From contig JAUCBN010000007.1 of the NCBI GenBank assembly GCA_035048815.1, positions 751,501-815,500 of the forward strand: DNA of 64,000 nt, in the 5' to 3' direction. The position numbers and the translations under genes were made by a program. The notes under the pieces are model-generated. The model had not been told where the DNA came from. It ran no database searches and was given only the letters and a program-made list of their open reading frames with translations. Source of the stretch: Abelmoschus esculentus (taxonomy: Eukaryota; Streptophyta; Magnoliopsida; Malvales; Malvaceae). Positions 1 to 10,592 of the stretch are shown here, piece by piece (position 1 is the first letter of the stretch; each line of letters begins with the position of its first letter).

Positions 1-100
1 GTACCTGCACGGTATATGACAACTGGTGTATTACTGTAGAAGAAACCAACGTTTTTGTCATGCATGGTGTCGTGCCATCTTACATCCTCATGAAATTGTG

Positions 101-108
101 TATTTATA
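101..108 (+). promoter_or_regulatory. Candidate TATA box of the first PRE-type gene
   Basis: The octamer TATTTATA lies 52 bases before the start codon at 160. It would place transcription start near 130 and leave a leader of about 30 nt. It is a position and composition match only; in AT-rich plant DNA such motifs are common. Confidence 0.4.
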
Positions 109-159
109 CGAGCTTCTCCTGTTCTCTAATTTCAATGTCCTTTTAAGGTTTTATGTTCA

Positions 160-1151
160 ATGTCTGGCCAAGGCTCAACAAGTTCCGACAGGATCACAGA
201 TGAGGAGCTCAATGCTCTCATCTTTAAACTTCAAACGTTGCTGCCTCAGTTTAATCAGGCACGCCATGGAAGGGTAGAAACCCTCACCCCACTCTCGTTT
301 ATTTGTTTCTGTCGGTTTCGAATTAATTCAAGTTACGTCAAGTCGGATCAAATATCGAATAGAAAAACATTTTGGTGTCTGACTCGTTTTTTCCTTCACA
401 ATATCTAAGTTCAAAACCATTCTTAGGGTTCAAGTTTAACCATTAGGATTTATAGTTTTCGGGTCACGTGATAAAGAATTTGAATATTTGATGTCCTTAG
501 TATTTTAAGTTCACATATTACGAGTAAGATTGAATTGTTATAATTACCGGTATCTCATTCATTGAATTCGAATTAGGTATTACAGAAATTCATTACGGAG
601 AGATTCTCCTAATACAATTTGCTCTTCACAATGACAAAGTTTTTTTAATTATCAATTTTGGGTTTTGAATTTTTTTATTGTATTTTGAAAAAAAAATGTT
701 TTTTCAAATATTTTTTTTAAAATTATTTGGTAATTTTAAAAACTCACGGAGATTTAAAAATCAATACTAAGACATCTTTATCTCCTCCAAATATCCGATT
801 CAATCTAATTATGGATATAATCAAAACTCATATAATTATGTATAATCACCCTAACTCTAAAGATTTATTTATTTATATAATTTTTAAAAATTAATTTCTT
901 TATAAATTTATCTTCTTATTTTTTAAATATTTATATTTTATCTCTCTCAACCTCGGATCCCCTTCTTTTACATGTTTTTTCCTCAGGTATCAACTACCAA
1001 AGTGTTGAACGAAGTCTGCAGTTACATCAGGAGATTACGAGAGGAGGTTGATGATCTAAGCCAAAGGCTGTCACAACGTTTAGATGCAATGGAATTAAGT
1101 GGGTTGGACGAGGAGAGGGTAAGAAATTTGCTCAAATCCGACGGCTCATGA
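160..1151 (+). CDS. PRE: PRE-type atypical (non-DNA-binding) HLH protein, divergent copy
   Basis: Two exons, 160-273 and 987-1151, join in phase 0 (AGG|GTAGAA donor, TTCCTCAG acceptor) to give 92 residues, the usual PRE length. Exon 2 begins VSTTKVLNEVCSYIRRLREE and continues VDDLSQRLSQ, the second helix of the family; exon 1 carries the first helix (DEELNALIFKLQTLLPQ). There is no basic DNA-binding region, as is typical of PRE/BNQ/KIDARI proteins. Those proteins promote cell elongation downstream of brassinosteroid, gibberellin and auxin by sequestering inhibitory bHLH factors such as IBH1. Oddities: the N-terminus (MSGQGSTSSD) lacks the Ser/Arg-rich start of most members, and the C-terminus (ERVRNLLKSDGS) departs from the usual IRSLL ending. 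The family call is secure; function of this diverged copy is inferred. Confidence 0.88.
840..960. repeat. Relic of the hAT-type MITE family in the PRE intron
   Basis: By eye this stretch aligns with the right half of the intact MITE at 40846-41019: a TTTTTAAAAATTA stretch, ATAAATTTAT, then TTTATATTTTATCTCTCTCAACCTC. The left half and the terminal repeat are not recognisable, so it is a fragment. It lies inside the 713-bp intron of the first PRE gene. Confidence 0.45.
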
Positions 1152-1714
1152 TGTCTCAAGGTTTGTCTGGACGACAATAAAATCATCTGTTCTTAATTTA
1201 TGTCTGTGTGTGTCCAATGCAAGACAGATTTGGTTTAATTATGAAGTTCAAGTCAGTGATCTCCATTGTCTAAGGTCTTCTATTAAAACTACCTCGTTTT
1301 ATATTATTATAATTATATATTTTATTTTAAATTTTAATTATATGGAAAAATAATAATATGATTAAATCTATAATTGAAGTGGGACAATAAATTTAGATTA
1401 ATTAAAAGGTTGGTGATAAAAACGAGCCACCTTCAATAATTCAGGGATATCTAGAATAATTTACCCTAATTTTTTTTGTTAATATATCGCATCCCAAAGA
1501 TCATTTAATGATTAATTGGTAAACTAAGTGATGACAATGCAAATTTTGAGAACTAAATGTTCAAAATAAAATAAAATGAAATGAAAGTGATGTAATGTAT
1601 AGTTTACCTTATATATTACTCCTTAGCATTTATATTAACGGATATGTTTTTAAAAAATATTAATTTATTATTTATTTAATATTTTATGCGACATTGAGCA
1701 GAGTCATTGCTGGT

Positions 1715-2115
1715 AGGAATTTTTAAAAATATTTGATTCGATTGATTCGATCTAAAAATTTAAATATTTGATTTGATTTTTAGATAAGATATTTGATATG
1801 ATTTTAAAAAAATTTAATTGGGTACAGATCATAATATTTCAAGATCAGAATTATTCGAAAATTCAAAAATTTAAAATTTTATGAATATTGTATTTTATTT
1901 TTAAGAATATAATGTTTGTTATATCCACAAATTTAAAAATTATTTTTTACAATCGAAATTTTAAAATTTTCTTAAATATAACTTTTAAATTTAAAAAATA
2001 ATTAAAATATATTTTTAAATAAATAAATATTCGAATATTTAATTTAATTATTTAATATTTGAATATCTAAATATTCATTTTTTTCGAATAAGATATGAAT
2101 CATTATATTTACTAT
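1715..2115. repeat. Dispersed AT-rich repeat, copy 1
   Basis: The stretch shares an ordered series of blocks with 61480-62000: ATTCGATTCGATTGAT-like opening, GATC-rich and TTAAATATTT motifs, a TAATATTTCAAG block, then TTTAAAATTTTC, and a close rich in ATTCGAATATT-type palindromes. No terminal repeats or coding capacity are seen, so the class is unknown. High AT content raises the chance of false alignment, but the shared order argues for common descent. Confidence 0.45.
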
Positions 2116-4452
2116 CTCATAAACACCCCTAATTATTGTCCCTTGCTAAGTCTCACGTGCTCCCTCAATATCCGCTGAACACTTCCCTGTCCTCACTAAC
2201 ACGTGAGTCTGATCTCAGTCTTTCATCATCAAATATTCTTTACTCATTCATTTACAGAGAATCTTGTATATGTATTAATCTATTTTATTTTATTAAAAAT
2301 AAAACCACTTTTAATACCGGCTAATAGTCGTTAGATCGAAAGATAAAAATAATAATTTTAAATTATAGATTAAAATTTAAATTATATAAATAAAAATTAA
2401 TTTTAAACAAAGGATGAAAGGTGAAGGATAAAATATAAATTTTAATAAAAAATATAAAAATATAAATTAGTTTAGTCTTTGTGTCGTGATTTTTCCCGTC
2501 GTTTAGCGTAATTAGTATCAGATTTAAGCTTTATTTGTCGTTAAAGTTTTAAACTTAAATATAAATATTTGTTTATAAATATTCTTATGGTTATTCTATT
2601 AATTTTTCTGTTTTAAACATTCGAAAAGGATTTAGAAACGTGCTCACAATCGACTCTTGTTCAAAATTAAGTTGTAATAATGATCATATTATCGACGTAA
2701 CTTACTGTAATATATATATATATATATATTGTTATTTATTGATATTTTTATCTATCATCGTCGATCTATGGCAATATTTTATCTATCTTTTATTATTTTT
2801 TATTAATTTTTTATATTTTTCTTGTATAGTCATGTTATGATCTTGAGACACTAGTCTAGTTTCATAGGTTATAGGATCATGTTCGGGTTAGGCACTTTTA
2901 AGATGTAAAATTTTATTATAATTTTAGATATACTCACGTTTAGTAAAATTAACGAATTTTAATTAAAAACAATTATTATGAAATATTATTTTTAATTTTT
3001 TAAAATATTTAACATAATTACGTATTTTCATTTTCATGAGTTGGGGGATTTGAAATTGTTAGAATCAATAGTAATTAATCAAGTTTTTTTTTCAATTTTG
3101 TACTTAATTAAGTGCTTATATCATAAAATTTTATTAATCCACCGTTTGATCAACATTATTATTAAATCTAATATTTTTTTTAAATTAATAGGTGTAACAT
3201 GTCAAATTATCGTGTTGTAACTTGGAAGTTTCATAAATTTTTATTTTATGTTAAAATTCAATTTAAAAAAATTAAAGAAATATTTTTTTTTTAAATTATA
3301 AATATCATATAACAAAATCATAATGTGTCACATGCAGATACGAATACGAAGCTCTTTTAGGGCTTAAGTCCACCCAAGTACACAACTCCTGTTATAAAAT
3401 TTAATTATTTGCTAAAATGGGTAACGATTTGGCCCCTGTAATAAATAATTACTCAAATTAGGAAATATAAGAATTTATTCACTATACAATCAAGTAAGAG
3501 TTAAACCAGTGGTGTAATAATTTGAGTTCGAACAAATAAGATTTTTTGTGTTCATTATTTATATATGAAGGTGCTTATGTATATATTTTTTTAAATTTTA
3601 ATACCATGTTTGTGTTTTTTGTGTTTGATGGTGTTCGTGTTCACTTTATTTAACGTTCACAAAAAAATTCGTTTAATATTTATGAACAAATTTGTGTAAT
3701 GTTTGTAAACATGTTCATTTACATGTTGGTCTATATGTTCGGCAAAATGATAGAACTACACCGCTAGTCTTTAAGATTATTAAGCTTCACAGTTTGAACT
3801 CAAAAGTTCACCACGTGTTCAATTTAGTCCATACTTTTATCAATATTGAAAATGTAAAAAGAAATAGGAAAATCAAGTAATTGAGCTTCTAAATGAGTCA
3901 ATAAACAAGCTTGTTTATGAACATAAACGAACAAAATACGCCTATATTCGTGTTCGTTCGTTTATCAAATGAACATAAAATTTTGTCCATACTCATTTAG
4001 TTGTCTTAATAAACAAATGTTATACGAACAATTCACTGACAATTGGTCGAACGCTTTGTTCACTTACACCTCTGGATTGAACTAAAGAAGAATGAACATA
4101 CATCCATAAATTTTTGGTCTAATAACAATTTACGTTCTTATAAATTTAAAAAATTAGACAAATTAAAATTATCCTTGAGTTTAAATACATAATAAGCCCT
4201 TGCATCTTTTAAAACTTAAAATTTTAATCCCCTATCAATATTTGATCCTGACTTTGTCCTTGGTCACGTGACAGTAATATCTAAAAAAATAATAAAAATA
4301 ATGATAAAAAATAATTAAAAAATTTAATTGTTTTAATTTACTAGTCCGAAGATTTAACTCAAAATTTCAAAATCATTGATGAAATTTTTAACTCAAAATA
4401 TTTTTTTATTTTTTTTATTTAAAGTACGAGTCAAGTTTTGTTAGCCAAGATA

Positions 4453-4458
4453 CCACGT
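4453..4458. promoter_or_regulatory. G-box core upstream of the second PRE gene
   Basis: CACGTG in the context ACCACGTGAG lies about 1.3 kb before the start at 5742. A second palindromic GTCACGTGAC sits near 4263. G-boxes are sites for bHLH factors (PIF, BES/BZR partners) and bZIP factors. Whether either is active here is not shown by sequence. Confidence 0.3.
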
Positions 4459-5539
4459 GAGCTGAGGTGCAAAGAACATGGTGTGTGTTCTTTTTGCTTT
4501 CTTAGACTTGACCAGTCAACCCTCCTAACCTTACGGTCACCGCCCTTAGTTGCATTTATTTTTTATTTAATATAAGTTAATTATTCTAATTTACGGATAT
4601 TTAAAATATTATAGCAATAATGAACTTAATTTTCAATTTAATTAATATACAAATTAATTGAGGAATCTATGATTTCGAATATGAGGTCGTTATAAAAATT
4701 ATGATTTCTAAATATTAATAGAAAAATCATTAAGTATCTGAAATAATTAAACTTCCTTGCATTTATCCAATATTTTATTCTGCACATTTCAAAGATTAAA
4801 ATGTAAATTTTTTAATAACATTAATGGCCAAAGATTTCATGATCATGTGCATGTCAGGAGTGGGTTATTTTATAGATTTAGAGTCAATATTGATAAAAGT
4901 AAGATACGGTAAACGGATTATTTTTATTTAAATTATTTTGGGTCCGATTTATTTGTATATGTATTTTGAGTATAAATATTATAAATATCGTTTAAAAAAA
5001 TATTCATATATCTCCGAATATGTGTATGAGAAAATAGAAAAAAGATAGGTTTCAAAAAAATTATTGTTTTAACTCATGGTTCGGATAGTAATCTTTCTGA
5101 TCTATATTTTTTATTATTTTTTACATGAGGTCAGATTGAAATTTTTTTAATTTTAATTTTTTTTATTAAAGTCGGACTGAAATCCCTGAAACCTTAAAAA
5201 GCATTATTCGCTGTAAATTCTTAAATATTTTAAAAATTATAATAAATTTTAAAATAAAAAAATCAAATGCAATATTGATCCAATTTTTTTTATTAAACCT
5301 CTATAAATTTTGATCTAAATTAATTAATTATTAAATCAGGTATGACTTGTTAAAAATTGTAAACAACCCAGATGAAAGACAGGATGTCATCTCCAAGTGT
5401 GGGTTTGATTCTTTTTGTTTGTGTCTTTTTTTAATATATTTTTTTCCTAAAAAAAAGACTAGGCTTTAAGCAAACTCCCATGCAAATTGTCCCCCTCCCT
5501 CCACTCCCCAACACACCTCCACTAGCTTTCCTTGAGTTT

Positions 5540-5590
5540 CAACTCTCTCTATCTATCTATCTATATATATATATCTATATATATCCCAAC
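5540..5590. repeat. TATC/TA microsatellite in the leader of the second PRE gene
   Basis: A run of CTAT units passes into TA dinucleotides and then CTATATATATCCC, about 160-200 bases before the start codon at 5742. It may overlap the TATA region or the 5' leader. It is a likely length-polymorphic site. Confidence 0.7.
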
Positions 5591-5741
5591 TATATCTCTT
5601 CCTCCATACCTTGTCTCCCTCCCCACCATTCCTTGGTGTTCCTCAAAACTCATCTCTTTTGCCTTAACAAATTCCCACCTAGAGCCTATATAGATTATAC
5701 AATTTGTGTCTGTCAAGTAATAATAAAACCCTAAGAAGATC

Positions 5742-6536
5742 ATGTCGAGCAGAAGGTCAAGATCAAGACAAGCAGGGAGTAATGCAAGAATAACAGATGA
5801 TCAGATCAATGATCTTGTTTCAAAGCTGCAACAACTTATACCTGAGATGAGAAATGCACACTCGGATAAGGTATCAAACCCTCTCTCAGACACCATGTAA
5901 AACTTAAAAAATTTTATTATTTTTTAGATAGATTGTTAGATGAAGAAGATAAATGGATGATTAAGTTTAATGTTACACAATGAGAAGATTATCATAGAAA
6001 AAATAAGAAAATCATCTTACACATTTATATTTATATACATGGACGGAATTAAGTGGGGGTGGGAGGGGCAATCGCATCTCACCCCGAAGATTATTTTTTT
6101 TTACTTTATTTTTCTTATATAATTTTTTAAAATTTTAGTTTACTTATAAATTTATCCTCTCACTTTCAATTATTTGTATCTACCCCTCAATTCGTCCTTA
6201 TATGTGTGATCAAAATGTATAATCAGGAAAAAAACTGGAAAGTATTTTTTTGCGACGGGAATTATTACTGTCGACTTAAGTATTAGCGACGAATCTCTTC
6301 AACAAAATTAATACTAGCGACACTAGTGTTACCGTCGGTATTACCATTTGCAGCTTAAGTAGCTAATACATCCGCTTCATTGGCAGGTTTCAGCAGCCAA
6401 AGTGTTACAAGAGACCTGCAATTACATCAGAAGCTTGCATCGAGAGGTCGACGATCTCAGCGAGAGATTGTCGGAGCTTTTAGCGACGACCGACAATGCC
6501 CAGGCTGCCATTATCCGCAGTTTGCTCATGCAGTAG
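5742..6536 (+). CDS. PRE: PRE-type atypical HLH protein, PRE3/BS1/TMO7-like
   Basis: Exons 5742-5870 and 6387-6536 join in phase 0 (GATAAG|GTATC donor, TTGGCAG acceptor) to give 92 residues. The N-terminus MSSRRSRSRQAG, first helix DDQINDLVSKLQQLIPE, second helix KVLQETCNYIRSLHREVDDL and C-terminus AAIIRSLLMQ are canonical for PRE proteins. From memory the C-terminal part is closest to Arabidopsis PRE3/BS1/TMO7 (At1g74500). The product is expected to be a small, possibly mobile nuclear/cytosolic HLH that binds other bHLH proteins and blocks their DNA binding, promoting elongation. It cannot bind DNA itself because it lacks a basic region. The intron holds a MITE copy (6038-6201) and a long fold-back element begins about 35 bases after the stop. 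The family call is strong; the exact orthologue is inference. Confidence 0.93.
6038..6201. mobile_element. hAT-type MITE copy in the PRE intron
   Basis: The element starts CATGGACGGAATTAAG and ends CAATTCGTCCTTAT, imperfect terminal inverted repeats. Its interior (GGGGCAATCGC, ACCCCGAAGA, then TTTATCCTCTCACTTTCAATTATTTGTATCT in shortened quotation) follows the same order as the intact copy at 40846-41019. Flanking TATATA/TATATG could be the remains of a target duplication. It is wholly inside the 516-bp intron of the second PRE gene. Confidence 0.55.
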
Positions 6537-6571
6537 ATCACTTCAAGTAATCAAACGAGGGCTAATCCTAA

Positions 6572-7027
6572 TGGTTTAACTACAAAGGAGATCACTCAAT
6601 TATTGGTAGGTTATATTTGAGTTACTCAATTATTAAAAGTTACGTTTGAGTCACTCAATTATAGATAAAGTTACATTTGAGTCACCCAATTAATAAATGA
6701 TACATTTGGATACTCAATTATAGGTAATATTACGTTTGGGTCATCCTTCATATTTAAATTTTTTTATCAATTCGTGTATTAGATTAATTAATGATTTCAA
6801 ATGAAGTACTCTAATGTTAACGAAGGTATACAAGTGATTTAAAAGAAAAACGACTAAATTGATGTACTTTTATAAATATGATGTGTGACCCAATCGTAAA
6901 TTTATCCATAATTGAGTGATTCAAATGTAACCTTACCCATAAATGAGTAACTCAAATATAAATTTTAATATTAAGTGATTCAAATATAATCATACATATA
7001 ATTGAATGACATCTATTGTAGTTTACT
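6572..7027. mobile_element. Fold-back element, copy 1
   Basis: The outer ends are inverted: GGTTTAACTACAAAGGAGAT at the left and a complementary ATCTATTGTAGTTTACTC at the right. Inside each arm are repeated ATTTGAGTCACTCAATTAT-type units, present in inverse form (ATTGAGTGATTCAAATGTAA) in the other arm. The roughly 455-bp unit can therefore fold into a long hairpin. A related copy lies at 16320-16752. There is no coding capacity, so it is a non-autonomous element. It begins only 35 bases past the PRE stop codon and may be part of that transcript's 3' end. Confidence 0.65.
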
Positions 7028-9771
7028 CGTAATTTATATTAGGGTTTTATGGGTTCACTACTTTGATTTTTGTTTTCTTTTTGCATTAGGGTTTACTTAA
7101 TCCATCTCTTTTTCCCTTTGTAATTTCTGCTTTTAAATTTTCTTTTAGGGCTTTGCGCAAATCTTTTATTTTTTTAATTTTGAATTAAATAGTAGAAATA
7201 TGTTAATTAGTGTTTAGTTCTAATTAAATAATAAAATGGAAATAATGATACAATAATATTTATAATATCAATTAAATTTAATTGACATTATTATCGATAT
7301 AATATATAAAATCGAACATATTTAATATCTTTCGATGCGAATGATATAGATCTAGATAGTCTAAATATTGTATAGAAATACATGTATGCGTAACCCTTAA
7401 AATAGTATAATTAATGAAGCTTTTCAATTCATCAAAATAAATATAATTTTCTTTTAAATAGTAATTAAATAATATTTAATTTGTAATTATTTTGATAGAG
7501 GGTAGTGATCTTGATCCACTGATCTAGCCTCCCCCAACCAATCTCAAGAAACAATATTTTGCCAATAAATTAGTGAAAATTTATTATATAATTCTAGTTT
7601 ATCGTGTAAATTATGATTTTATTTATATCGATATAAATTTAATTATATCTAATTAATGATAATTAATTTAATTAAAATATATTTTTATCGATATAAATTT
7701 TAGTTAATTGCTACTAACTAATTATATATAGTTAAGTTAGTTAAAGTATATTTATATTTTTATAATTATATTTATCCATATATACTATAAATTTATAACT
7801 TGATTAATTTAAAATCGATCATAAATCATTATTTTTTTAAACTAAATTAATTGAGTTCAAAATCTACAAATTTAATGTTTATCGTAGATTTTAAAATAAA
7901 TTAATATTTTAGTACATAAAACACTATAATAAAAGGTATAATCAAAGTTTACAAATACAAATAGTTCAAAATTCATATGGCAGGTGAATATAGGACGATC
8001 GGATATGGAACAGGTGGATACGGGACGGGTAAGATCTTAAACCCATCACTTACTCACTACTCATGATGCGTAAAACTTTTTATATCTACACCACCCACTA
8101 CCCACCAAATTCATATCCATACCCACTCCAAGTCTACAACTAGGGCGGGTACGGTGCGGAATCCTCAAAGTTGTACCCATATGTCATCCCTATATGTCAG
8201 TCATCATTTATCGATCGTCAACGGTCGTAAATGATGAACGTTTAATCTAATATTTTATTGATCATTTTATCTCGCTCCCTTAAATATCAGTTTGACCTTT
8301 ATTTTAAAGTATTCTAAAACCCGTGAAAAGAAGATTGAAAGTGAAAAAATCAAACGTTTATACCGTGATTTGTAAGTTTAAAAATATTTTTCGGTAAAAT
8401 AATTATCGCATTCAGATTCAGTGTTTTAAAATAAATCGTCCAATGTAATCCGGAGTCAAACGACTTCCGATTTTAGAATTCAACAGTGATGACAAACAAC
8501 AACCATTACTTTAATTTTATATTTAATAACGTTAAAAATTATAAATAATAATAATAAAATATTCATGAATTAGTTATAAAATAAAATTTTAATAATTAAA
8601 TGATCAAAATAAATTTGAGAAGATTATTAAGCAAAATATCACATCGGCCCGTATATATCAAAATTTTTATACTTCTAAAAGCTTAAATTTTTATAAAAAT
8701 TTAGTATATATCTAAAATAAATACCGTATTTTTATAATTTTATAAAAATTTTGATACAATCATATTTTAGTCTCATATATCAACAATGATCATCGTGGTT
8801 TCGAGTTCTTAATCAACGTTTGTCATAAATAAACACCGTCAATGAATCATATTATTAATGGATTAAAACCAATTGTAGAAAATAATACAAATACAAATAT
8901 TATATATTTATATTTAAATCTTTAATTAAACTGACATCATAAATTAATCAAGTGTTAAATTAATTTAAAAACAAAATACTTAACAAGTAATAAATATTAA
9001 TTTAACGATATTACTTTTTTATCTTTTTATATATTTTTTAAATAAAATAGTTAAAACCATGATTTAACAATAATATGAAAAAATATAAATCTAAACAAAA
9101 TCTTTATAATTATACTTTGACCAATGGATAATTGTTTGATGCATCGTCAATAGAATTTTTTTATTTTGATTGTTATCATATTCATAGATGGGTTTTAATT
9201 TAATGATGATATCAATTACAATCCAATTAAATAAGAAAATATCGGTTAAATAAAATAAATTAAAAAATATTTTTTAAATCATATAGTAACACGTGTCACT
9301 GTATGATTAAAAGGTAAAATTATTCAATTTAATTTAATTTATAATAAAATTAATATTATACTTAAATAATGATGATCAAATATATAATTATATCAATTTC
9401 ATTTAACAATAAATCAACCTTTATGATAAATTTTAATAGTTGATAGTCATATTAGGAATTAGGATCACTCAAATAATTAAATAATATATTTATTAAAATT
9501 AAAAATATAATAAATTAATTAACTTTGACTTATAATTAAATAGTCATCTGTATAGTTTATCTTTATTTTGTTAAATTGCTTGAAAATTTAGTTGACAGTA
9601 ATATTTTAATTAAAATGAATATTCATAAATAAAGAAATTTAAAATTATCTGATTTAATTAACTCGATTCAAACATTATTGAATTACGTAACAACTGCAGC
9701 GAAATATAATAATTATATCGTAATAATTTTAAAATCGTCACAGCAGTTGAATCGTGACCGCAATTATCAGT
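7028..9771. other. Gene-free AT-rich interval
   Basis: No gene is supported. At 7975-8170 there is a patch rich in GGATACGGGACGGG and ACCCACTACCCACC-like words in opposite senses, typical of an eroded small DNA transposon. The rest is low-complexity AT sequence and probable 3' flank of the minus-strand SDR gene. Confidence 0.55.
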
Positions 9772-10542
9772 CTACTTGAGAAGAGCACCGGCATCCACCA
9801 CCAAGTCATGGCCGGTTATTAACTCGGAATCTGCCGACGCAAGAAACAACACAGCATCAGCTATATGCTTCGCTTGCAGCACAACACCTTTCAAGCTAGT
9901 CATCGGCTCAAAGAATTGCACCGCCTCCTCAGCCTCCTTCCCGAAGTAACGACAGAGCAACGGGGTTCCCACGACGAACGGCGACACACTGTTCACCCTA
10001 ATACCATGCACTCCGAGCTGTTTGCTTGCCGACCTCATCAACCCGAGCACCGCGTGCTTCGACATGTGGTAATCGGTGATACCATCACCACCGGTTCTAG
10101 CGCACGTGCTCGCCGTACAAATGATACTTCCCCTGATGTTCAGGTCCACCATGGCTCGTGCAGCGTGTTTCACGCAGGCAGCCATGCCGCGCACGTTGAT
10201 GGCGTAGAGCAGGTCAAGCCCTGCTAAGTCCAGTTCGATGACGGTCTGAGCCGACGTGCTAAACGTCCCGGCGTTACTGAACATGATGTCGAGCTTCCCG
10301 TGGGTTTGAACAGTCGACTGGACTAAACTCTTCACCTGCTCTTCGTCGGTAACGTCACAATGAACATATGAACATTGATTTGAACCGATTGATTCCACTA
10401 CCTTCTGGCCTAATTCATCTTGGATGTCGGCGATCACGATCATACGGGCACCGTGGATGGCGAACTGACGGACAGTGGCTTCTCCGATGCCACTTGCTCC
10501 GCCGGTGATTATGGCTACTTTCCCTTCGAGCTTGTTGGACAT
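9772..10542 (-). CDS. Short-chain dehydrogenase/reductase (SDR110C-type, NAD-dependent)
   Basis: A single-exon gene of 256 residues, a normal size for classical SDRs. The start MSNKLEGKVA is the first ATG in frame, so no longer N-terminus is supported. Visible motifs: TGGASGIG at 13-20 (dinucleotide binding), Asp39 after strand 2 (predicts NAD rather than NADP), SNAG at 89-92, Asn116, Ser145, and the YHMSK motif with Tyr158 and Lys162, which complete the catalytic tetrad. The C-terminal DAGALLK resembles plant SDR110C enzymes. That group includes xanthoxin dehydrogenase (ABA2), isopiperitenol and borneol dehydrogenases, and nepetalactol-related enzymes; most oxidise a secondary alcohol. The substrate cannot be read from the sequence. 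A 13-codon upstream ORF (10551-10592) ends just before the start. Confidence 0.9.
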   Translation of the reverse strand: MSNKLEGKVAIITGGASGIGEATVRQFAIHGARMIVIADIQDELGQKVVESIGSNQCSYVHCDVTDEEQVKSLVQSTVQTHGKLDIMFSNAGTFSTSAQTVIELDLAGLDLLYAINVRGMAACVKHAARAMVDLNIRGSIICTASTCARTGGDGITDYHMSKHAVLGLMRSASKQLGVHGIRVNSVSPFVVGTPLLCRYFGKEAEEAVQFFEPMTSLKGVVLQAKHIADAVLFLASADSELITGHDLVVDAGALLK

Positions 10543-10550
10543 TGGTATGC

Positions 10551-10592
10551 TCAAAATACACTGGGAACTGGAGGATAAAAGCAAACCTCCAT
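10551..10592 (-). promoter_or_regulatory. Upstream ORF before the SDR start
   Basis: A 13-codon frame (MEVCFYPPVPSVF) begins at 10592 and stops at 10551, eight bases before the SDR start codon. If the leader extends this far, ribosomes would meet it first and it could lower SDR translation. Whether the transcript includes it is unknown. Confidence 0.35.

Larger units (their letters stand above)
1152..5741. other. Gene-free AT-rich interval between the two PRE genes
   Basis: No coding region is supported here. The interval contains a dispersed AT-rich repeat (1715-2115, related to 61480-62000), a TA dinucleotide run near 2710-2730, and a stretch at 3590-4080 rich in GTTCG/CGAAC motifs and their complements that looks like an eroded transposon. 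CACGTG cores occur in the promoter side of the second PRE gene, for example near 4264 and 4453. Candidate G-boxes would suit light or brassinosteroid control, but no factor binding can be deduced. Confidence 0.6.

Noticed and set aside
3590..4080. GTTCG/CGAAC-rich stretch as a complete transposon
   Set aside because: Inverse words are present, but I could not define ends, terminal repeats or target duplications, so it is only mentioned in the interval note.
9865..10227. 120-codon open frame on the plus strand inside the SDR gene
   Set aside because: It is the antisense shadow of a well-supported SDR coding exon and has no family resemblance.
10543..10584. Longer SDR N-terminus beginning near 10584
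   Set aside because: There is no ATG in that frame upstream of 10542; the extra residues would need a TTG start, which is not expected in a plant nuclear gene.
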